Shown piece after piece: positions 58,739-64,000 of a stretch of 64,000 bases of DNA. This stretch comes from Acinetobacter indicus CIP 110367 (GTDB taxonomy: Bacteria; Pseudomonadota; Gammaproteobacteria; Pseudomonadales; Moraxellaceae), in assembly GCF_000488255.1 (NCBI RefSeq), contig NZ_KI530745.1, positions 186,001 to 250,000 on the forward strand. Reading direction: 5' to 3'. Both the position numbers and the translations under genes were made by a program. The first letter of the stretch is position 1. Every line of letters starts with the position of its first letter. The notes beneath the pieces were generated by a model that was given only the letters and a program-made list of their open reading frames with translations, searched no databases and was not told the origin of the DNA.

Positions 58739-60628
58739 TTGAGCGATCTCTTCAAGAATGCCGTATTGTGGCTAATTATACTTGGTGTACTGATTCTGAT
58801 TTTCAGTAACATCAATGGCAGTGATAAGCCAACGTCAATGAACTATTCCGAGTTCGTTGCGGCGGTGGATGCTGGTCAAATTAAAAAAGTTACAATTGAT
58901 GGCGAAAGAATTAGTGGTGAAAAAGCGAATGGCTCACCATTTGAAAGTATTCGTCCGGCGGTTCAAGATCCTGAACTCATGCCGAGCCTCATTGAAAACA
59001 ACGTTGTTGTTGAAGGTACTGCACCTCAACGTCAAGGTTTGTTGATGCAACTACTCATTGCTAGTTTCCCTGTACTTTTAATCATTTTGTTATTCATGTT
59101 CTTTATGCGCAACATGGGTGGCGGTGCAGGTGGTAAAAACGGCCCAATGAGCTTTGGTAAGTCCAAAGCGAAAATGCTGTCTGAAGACCAGATTAAAGTA
59201 ACCTTTGCCGATGTTGCAGGTTGTGATGAAGCCAAACAGGAAGTGGTTGAAATTGTTGACTTCCTGAAAGATCCGGCCAAATTTAAACGTTTGGGTGCAA
59301 CCATTCCGAAAGGCGTGTTAATGGTTGGTCCTCCGGGTACTGGTAAAACTTTGCTGGCAAAAGCCATTGCTGGCGAAGCCAAAGTGCCATTCTTCAGTAT
59401 TTCAGGCTCTGACTTCGTAGAAATGTTCGTGGGTGTGGGTGCTTCTCGTGTCCGTGACATGTTTGAGCAGGCGAAACGCCACGCGCCATGTATTATCTTT
59501 ATTGATGAGATTGATGCGGTCGGTCGTCACCGTGGTTCAGGTACAGGTGGTGGTCATGACGAGCGTGAGCAGACCTTAAACCAGATGCTGGTCGAAATGG
59601 ATGGTTTTGAAGGTAATGAAGGTATTATTGTCATTGCCGCCACCAACCGTGCTGATGTATTAGATAAAGCTTTACTGCGTCCAGGTCGTTTTGACCGTCA
59701 GGTGATGGTGGGCTTACCCGATATTAAAGGTCGTGAGCAAATTTTGAATGTTCACCTGAAAAAATTGCCTTCAACCACAGGTGTGGATGTAAAAGTCCTT
59801 GCACGTGGTACACCAGGCTTCTCGGGTGCGCAGTTGGCCAACCTGGTGAACGAAGCGGCACTGTTTGCTGCCCGCCGTAACAAGAACACGGTCGACATGC
59901 ATGACTTTGAAGATGCTAAAGACAAGTTGTATATGGGTCCTGAACGTAAATCGATGGTGATTCGTGAAGAAGAGCGTCGTGCGACGGCTTATCATGAAGC
60001 AGGTCATGCTATTGTGGCGGAAATGCTGCCGGGTACGGATCCTGTGCATAAAGTCACTATTATGCCGCGCGGTTGGGCACTGGGTGTAACCTGGCAGTTG
60101 CCTGAGTTTGACCAGACCAGCCATTACAAAGACAAGATGCTGAAAGAAATTTCAATCCTGTTTGGTGGTCGTATTGCTGAAGAAATTTTCATTAATCAGC
60201 AATCTACCGGTGCATCGAACGACTTTGAGCGTGCAACCAAAATGGCGCGTGCCATGGTGACCAAATACGGTATGTCGGACAAACTAGGTGTGATGGTTTA
60301 TGAAGATGATTCACAGCAATCCTTCATGGGCAGCCTGGGTAGCCGGACCATTTCTGAAGCGACGCAGCTGGAAGTGGACCGTGAAGTGCGCCGCATTCTG
60401 GATGAGCAATATAAAGTGGCCTGGGATATCCTGGAAAACAACAAAGATATTGCCCATGCTATGGTAAAAGCGCTGATGGATTGGGAAACCATTGATCGTG
60501 AGCAGATTCGTGACATTATGGAAGGTCGTGAACCACAGCCACCAAAAGTATATGTTGCAGAAAATCCGGTGATTGATGTAACTCCAAGCAATGGTCCAAG
60601 CACACCACCACCATTGCCAGCCAACTAA
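58739..60628 (+). CDS. ftsH: ATP-dependent zinc metalloprotease FtsH
   Basis: FtsH is a membrane-bound AAA+ protease that degrades misfolded membrane proteins and regulators such as LpxC. The protein has 629 aa. Two membrane helices (about 5-24 and 100-120) flank a periplasmic domain. The AAA module has [17 protein letters not shown] and the SRH in [18 protein letters not shown]. The protease site is HEAGH. A Pro-rich tail ends the protein. The start is TTG at 58739, with GGGA eight bases upstream; no ATG fits the family N terminus ([13 protein letters not shown]). Confidence 0.98.
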   Translation: MSDLFKNAVLWLIILGVLILIFSNINGSDKPTSMNYSEFVAAVDAGQIKKVTIDGERISGEKANGSPFESIRPAVQDPELMPSLIENNVVVEGTAPQRQGLLMQLLIASFPVLLIILLFMFFMRNMGGGAGGKNGPMSFGKSKAKMLSEDQIKVTFADVAGCDEAKQEVVEIVDFLKDPAKFKRLGATIPKGVLMVGPPGTGKTLLAKAIAGEAKVPFFSISGSDFVEMFVGVGASRVRDMFEQAKRHAPCIIFIDEIDAVGRHRGSGTGGGHDEREQTLNQMLVEMDGFEGNEGIIVIAATNRADVLDKALLRPGRFDRQVMVGLPDIKGREQILNVHLKKLPSTTGVDVKVLARGTPGFSGAQLANLVNEAALFAARRNKNTVDMHDFEDAKDKLYMGPERKSMVIREEERRATAYHEAGHAIVAEMLPGTDPVHKVTIMPRGWALGVTWQLPEFDQTSHYKDKMLKEISILFGGRIAEEIFINQQSTGASNDFERATKMARAMVTKYGMSDKLGVMVYEDDSQQSFMGSLGSRTISEATQLEVDREVRRILDEQYKVAWDILENNKDIAHAMVKALMDWETIDREQIRDIMEGREPQPPKVYVAENPVIDVTPSNGPSTPPPLPAN

Positions 60629-60640
60629 GAATATTTTAAG

Positions 60641-60665
60641 AAAACCACCTTGGGGTGGTTTTTTT
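60641..60665 (+). terminator. Terminator of ftsH
   Basis: AAAACCACC pairs with GGTGGTTTT around TTGG, followed by more T. Confidence 0.9.
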
Positions 60666-60887
60666 ATGCATGAAATTTGCATGTATTTATGGGTACCTGA
60701 CCCAATTGGTTAGATGAAAGGTCTATGCAAGCCATAAACCCGGACAGGAGAAAAGACAACAATTAAAGATTGTAGAAATTTTTATCCTTTGTCATATTAA
60801 AAACGCAATAAAAATACCACGTGCCACAAGCACACACATGCTATTCACCACAGACCACAAGTACAGGGTGAACAGGGGATTCTCAAC

Positions 60888-61541
60888 ATGAATAACCAAT
60901 CTAATCCAAGCGCGCTAAAAGCTGCGCCTCTACCATCGATGCATCCGCTTAAACATAGTTATATGGATGACAGCCTAGCACTGTTCTCAGGAACGCTGTT
61001 TGTCGGAATTACCCTGATTCTGTATGAACAGGCAGGTCTGCTGACCGGGAGTACCGCAGGGATTGCTTTTGTGCTGCACTATGCAACTGGCTGGTCGTTT
61101 AGTTTGCTGTATTTTCTGATTAATCTGCCGTTTTACTGGTTTGCGTGGCGCAGACTGGGCAAAAGCTTCACGCTGAAAACCTTTATTTGTGTGGCCTTAC
61201 TTTCTTTATTGACCTATATTGTGCCGCAATATCTGGACATTCATTATTTGCATCCACTTTTTGCCGCCATTGCTGGCGGCTTAATGCTGGGAACCGGTAT
61301 TCTGTTTTTGGCCCGGCATCAATCGAGTTTGGGTGGCGCCACCATCTTGTCGCTGTATTTGCAAGATAAAGCTGGCATCAGTGCCGGTAAGGTACAAATG
61401 GCCATTGATTGTGTGGTCGTTGCATTGGCTTTTGGGGTGATGCCATATCAGCAGGTGTTGTGGTCTATCTTGGCAGCGGTGATTATGGGTATCTTTTTGG
61501 CCCTCAATCATCGGCCGGGGCGTTATCAAGGCCAGTCATAA
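60888..61541 (+). CDS. YitT-family membrane protein
   Basis: This 217-aa inner-membrane protein has five or six helices. The family marks are LYEQAGLLTGSTAGIAFVLH in part (GLLTGSTAGIA), NLPFYWFAWRRLGKSFTLKT in part and the glycine-rich AAIAGGLMLGTGILFLAR. The DUF2179 C-terminal domain of longer members is absent, as in other short proteobacterial members. The function is not established. Confidence 0.85.
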   Translation: MNNQSNPSALKAAPLPSMHPLKHSYMDDSLALFSGTLFVGITLILYEQAGLLTGSTAGIAFVLHYATGWSFSLLYFLINLPFYWFAWRRLGKSFTLKTFICVALLSLLTYIVPQYLDIHYLHPLFAAIAGGLMLGTGILFLARHQSSLGGATILSLYLQDKAGISAGKVQMAIDCVVVALAFGVMPYQQVLWSILAAVIMGIFLALNHRPGRYQGQS

Positions 61542-61729
61542 TCTCCTGTCTTTAATAGGGGATCTATCAGCTGTTTTGTCGGACGAAAAAAATGATCCCT
61601 TTTGTGAAATTAAGCCGACTGTCCAAGCTGTTGCAATATGCAAATAAGCCGCAGTTTGACATCTAAGGCTTTACTTTACTAAATTATCCATAAGACAATA
61701 TTTGCCTTATTGTGAATGAGGAGAAAAAC

Positions 61730-62581
61730 ATGCAGCTGATGCCATTACCCCAGCGTCAATGGAGCTTTGGAGCTTTAACTTTGGATCTGTCTCAGCCGCA
61801 TGTGATGGGAATCTTGAATGTAACCCCCGACTCGTTTAGTGACGGGGGGCAGCACAATGAAAAAGAGCAGGCGATTGCCCGTGCCAAACAGATGATTGCT
61901 GAAGGTGCCACCGTCATTGATGTGGGGGGTGAATCGACCCGTCCCGGCGCAGCGGTGGTGGAAATTGAGGAAGAAATCCGCCGGGTGGTGCCTGTGGTCG
62001 AGGAGCTGGCCAAACTAAATGTGGTGATTTCAATTGATACTTCACAGCCAGAGGTGATTCGTGCGGCAGTAGCGGCCGGTGCGCATATCTGGAATGATGT
62101 GCGGGCTTTAACCCGTCCTCAGGCGCTGGAAACTGCGGCAGAATTAGATATTCCGGTGATCATCATGCATATGCGCGGTGAGCCAACCACTATGAATAAT
62201 CTGGATCAATATGAGGATGTCACCACAGATGTCATTCGTGAGCTTTCGCAACGGGTTCAGGATGCACTGGATGCCGGGGTCAAGGCTGAAAACATTATGA
62301 TTGATCCGGGCTTTGGTTTTGCCAAAAATGCCCAGCAAAATCTGCAATTGCTAAATGAGTTCCATAAACTGACTGACATGGGTTATCCAATTTTATCTGC
62401 CTTGTCGCGTAAACGTTTTATTGGCAGTGTGCTGGATGCCGCAGAGCCACAGCAACGTGCAGTTGGTTCAGCTACTGCGCATTTGCTGAGTATTCAGCAG
62501 GGTGCCTGTATGGTGCGCGCGCATGATGTGAAAGCTACCGCCGATGCCATTAAAATCTGGCAGGCGATGCAATTGGCTTAA
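61730..62581 (+). CDS. folP: Dihydropteroate synthase
   Basis: FolP joins p-aminobenzoate to the pterin diphosphate in folate synthesis and is the sulfonamide target. The protein has 283 aa. The pterin and loop motifs are GILNVTPDSFSDGG, DVGGESTRPGA, VVISIDTSQPEVI and the C-terminal LSRKRFIG. The ATG at 61730 follows GAGGAG closely. A GTG six codons upstream precedes that site and is not needed. Confidence 0.97.
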   Translation: MQLMPLPQRQWSFGALTLDLSQPHVMGILNVTPDSFSDGGQHNEKEQAIARAKQMIAEGATVIDVGGESTRPGAAVVEIEEEIRRVVPVVEELAKLNVVISIDTSQPEVIRAAVAAGAHIWNDVRALTRPQALETAAELDIPVIIMHMRGEPTTMNNLDQYEDVTTDVIRELSQRVQDALDAGVKAENIMIDPGFGFAKNAQQNLQLLNEFHKLTDMGYPILSALSRKRFIGSVLDAAEPQQRAVGSATAHLLSIQQGACMVRAHDVKATADAIKIWQAMQLA

Positions 62582-62707
62582 GGGCTGCTCTATACCAGCC
62601 TGCTTTATATCATATAGGTATTCAAATCTCGCTCAGTTTGGCTTTTCAGGGGCTTTGTGCTATATAGCCTGTCTTGAATTTGACCTTTTGTAGTTTTGAG
62701 TGCCTGT

Positions 62708-63022
62708 ATGTTTACAGATTTACTTCTCCCCATGTTTGACGATGACTATTATCCCGATATTCTGGTCGCTGAAATCAAACAGTCCATTGAACAGTTTGCG
62801 AAAAAAGTCGCCAAGCCGAATTTGTCCGAGGCGGATATTTATCACTTCGCCCATGAAACGGTAAGTGTCATCAACAAGATGAAACCACAATTTGAAGATC
62901 TGGATTCCTCACTGGATGATACTGCGGCAGATTATATTGCCGAAGCGATGATGATGGTGCTGCAAGATGCTGGCTATTTTGAGCTGGAAATGGAAGAGCT
63001 GGTATCGAATCGAGAGTGGTAA
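62708..63022 (+). CDS. DUF5713-type small protein
   Basis: This 104-aa acidic protein begins MFTDLLLPMFDDDYYPDILV and has helices in KQSIEQFAKKVAKPNLSEA and DTAADYIAEAMMMVLQDAGY. Small proteins with this DDDYYP start are annotated as DUF5713 in many proteobacteria. It is soluble and has no catalytic motif that I can see. The ATG at 62708 is preferred over a TTG at 62696. The terminator overlaps its stop codon. Confidence 0.75.
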   Translation: MFTDLLLPMFDDDYYPDILVAEIKQSIEQFAKKVAKPNLSEADIYHFAHETVSVINKMKPQFEDLDSSLDDTAADYIAEAMMMVLQDAGYFELEMEELVSNREW

Positions 63023-63038
63023 GCCGCTCTCTTTTTTT
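63013..63038 (+). terminator. Terminator overlapping the end of the DUF5713-type gene
   Basis: AGAGTGG pairs with CCGCTCT (one G-T pair) around TAAG, followed by seven T. Confidence 0.7.
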
Positions 63039-63329
63039 ATAATGGGGTGATCTGGGTTTGAGATGATTCTATCGCTCAATCTTACAGGGTGTACAGTAAA
63101 TAGCAGCTCTGTTTCGGATATGCTTTAGTCCTCTCATCTACCTGCAAGACCTACTCAGCAGGTTGCTTTGCTGTACGGGCGTTTCTTGATCATATTAAAT
63201 GCTTGATTCATCGGCGGCATAAATGCTTGAAAAACAGCTTGGCAAGGTGAGTAGGGTGACCTGATATTTCATTCTTCTTTTTATATTTCTTCTCTTTCTA
63301 TTCAATCTGTTTTATTAAATTTCGGGCAT
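63039..63329. other. Intergenic region before tRNA-Leu
   Basis: About 290 bases with no open frame of note and no recognised RNA. AT-rich and unexplained. Confidence 0.4.
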
Positions 63330-63352
63330 AAAAAAACCAGCTTGACGCTGGG
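63330..63352 (-). terminator. Terminator of tRNA-Leu
   Basis: On the minus strand CCAGC pairs with GCTGG around GTCAA, followed by seven T. Confidence 0.7.
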
Positions 63353-63385
63353 TAATTTATTGCACCATTTTAAGATCTATTAAAA

Positions 63386-63471
63386 TGGTGCCCGAGGCCA
63401 GACTCGAACTGGCACGCTTTGAGGGCGGGGGATTTTAAATCCCCTGTGTCTACCGATTTCACCACTCGGGC
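63386..63471 (-). tRNA. tRNA-Leu (TAA)
   Basis: This 86-nt class II tRNA includes the encoded CCA. The acceptor stem is GCCCGAG with CTCGGGC. The anticodon stem GGGGA/TCCCC encloses TTTAAAA, with TAA in the middle. The long variable arm fits Leu. Confidence 0.96.
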
Positions 63472-63670
63472 ATGTGCGCAATAATAGAGGAGGATGGAAA
63501 ACTTGGCAAGTAAATTTGCTTACAATTGCTTTCTTTTTAAGCAAATCATTGTATTAGCCTAAACTCGAAGCAGGCTGGATGTCGACTGTCATCATTTATT
63601 CATCAAAATGAGATCAAAGCTAAACCTCGGTTTTCTAAGGTAGTGCAAATAAAAACAACAGGAAAACCGT

Positions 63671-64000
63671 ATGACAACGCACATGAACCGTCGCGAACTG
63701 ATTCAAAAAACCATTGCAGGTTTTGGGGCACTGTCTTTGCCACTCAGCTTAACTGCCTGTGGCGATGATGATCCAGAGCATTCATCTCCTGATGCGCCAC
63801 AAATACAATTTTTACATGGTGTGGCCAGTGGTGACCCATTGGCAGACCGGGTGATTCTATGGACCCGTCTTAGCCCCGAAGATACGGCCATGCGTCTGGA
63901 AGTACAATGGGAAATCGCGACCGATCAGGCGTTTCAGCACATTGTAAATACGGGCAAAGTGCTAACCACACAGGCGCAGGACTTTACCGTCAAAGTTGAT
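63671..64000 (+). CDS. PhoD-type alkaline phosphatase, 5' part (cut by the window end)
   Basis: The first 110 codons of a PhoD-family phosphatase or phosphodiesterase are visible. The N terminus has a twin Arg (MNRRELIQK), a hydrophobic stretch and the Cys of a lipobox-like LTAC. It is therefore exported, perhaps by Tat and with a lipid anchor. The PhoD N-terminal domain follows: FLHGVASGDPLADRVILWTR and the strand WEIATDQAFQHIVNTGK. The catalytic metal domain lies outside the window. AGGA stands eight bases before the ATG. Phosphate control is usual for the family, but I see no clear Pho box. Confidence 0.87.
   Translation, partial: MTTHMNRRELIQKTIAGFGALSLPLSLTACGDDDPEHSSPDAPQIQFLHGVASGDPLADRVILWTRLSPEDTAMRLEVQWEIATDQAFQHIVNTGKVLTTQAQDFTVKVD

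Overview
The window is a chromosomal segment of a gammaproteobacterium of the family Moraxellaceae, most probably an Acinetobacter. This rests on the linked gltA / sdhCDAB / sucAB-lpd-sucCD block, the pgaABCD operon, the coaD-ferredoxin-rnpB order and a moderate GC content. I name the genus from gene order and protein similarity as I remember them, not from a search.

Layout. Positions 1-5.3 kb hold coaD, a small 2[4Fe-4S] ferredoxin, RNase P RNA, two tRNA-Met copies with matching promoters, a small lipoprotein, a hypothetical protein, nadE and a HExxH peptidase. Positions 5.4-8.4 kb hold the ravA-viaA pair (MoxR AAA+ ATPase plus VWA protein). Positions 8.6-12.1 kb hold a redox cluster: a predicted diiron-type hydrolase, a short-chain dehydrogenase and a Baeyer-Villiger-type monooxygenase with a one-base frameshift. 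Positions 12.2-26.5 kb hold most of the oxidative TCA cycle: gltA on the minus strand, then sdhCDAB, sucAB-lpd and sucCD on the plus strand. Positions 26.7-32.8 kb hold pgaABCD, for synthesis and export of the biofilm polysaccharide poly-N-acetylglucosamine. A perfect CRP-type palindrome lies at its promoter.

Positions 33.97-42.76 kb are the accessory part. An AT-rich element of about 8.8 kb has inserted into a flotillin-like gene (yqiK type) and split it in frame. The element carries three overlapping tyrosine recombinase genes, a small coiled-coil gene and a strong terminator. A two-gene defence cargo of Gabija type follows: an OLD-family ATPase/TOPRIM nuclease and a UvrD-like helicase, the latter broken by one in-frame TGA. 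A 6-bp direct repeat (TTGCGG) flanks the insertion, and removing one copy restores the flotillin reading frame. The ends carry imperfect inverted repeats and further internal repeats.

Positions 43.4-64 kb return to housekeeping genes: the yqiJ-like partner of the flotillin, trpS, a DUF808 membrane protein, a YpfJ-type peptidase, an alkyltransferase-like protein, a universal stress protein, a CatB-type acetyltransferase, a photolyase, greA, carAB, a coiled-coil protein, a DOMON-like protein, yhbY, rlmE-ftsH, a YitT-type protein, folP, a DUF5713-type protein, tRNA-Leu(UAA) and the start of a PhoD-type alkaline phosphatase cut by the window edge.

The TCA genes form one functional block that takes citrate synthesis through to fumarate. 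The recombinase element is the only clear foreign insertion and is the most interesting object here.
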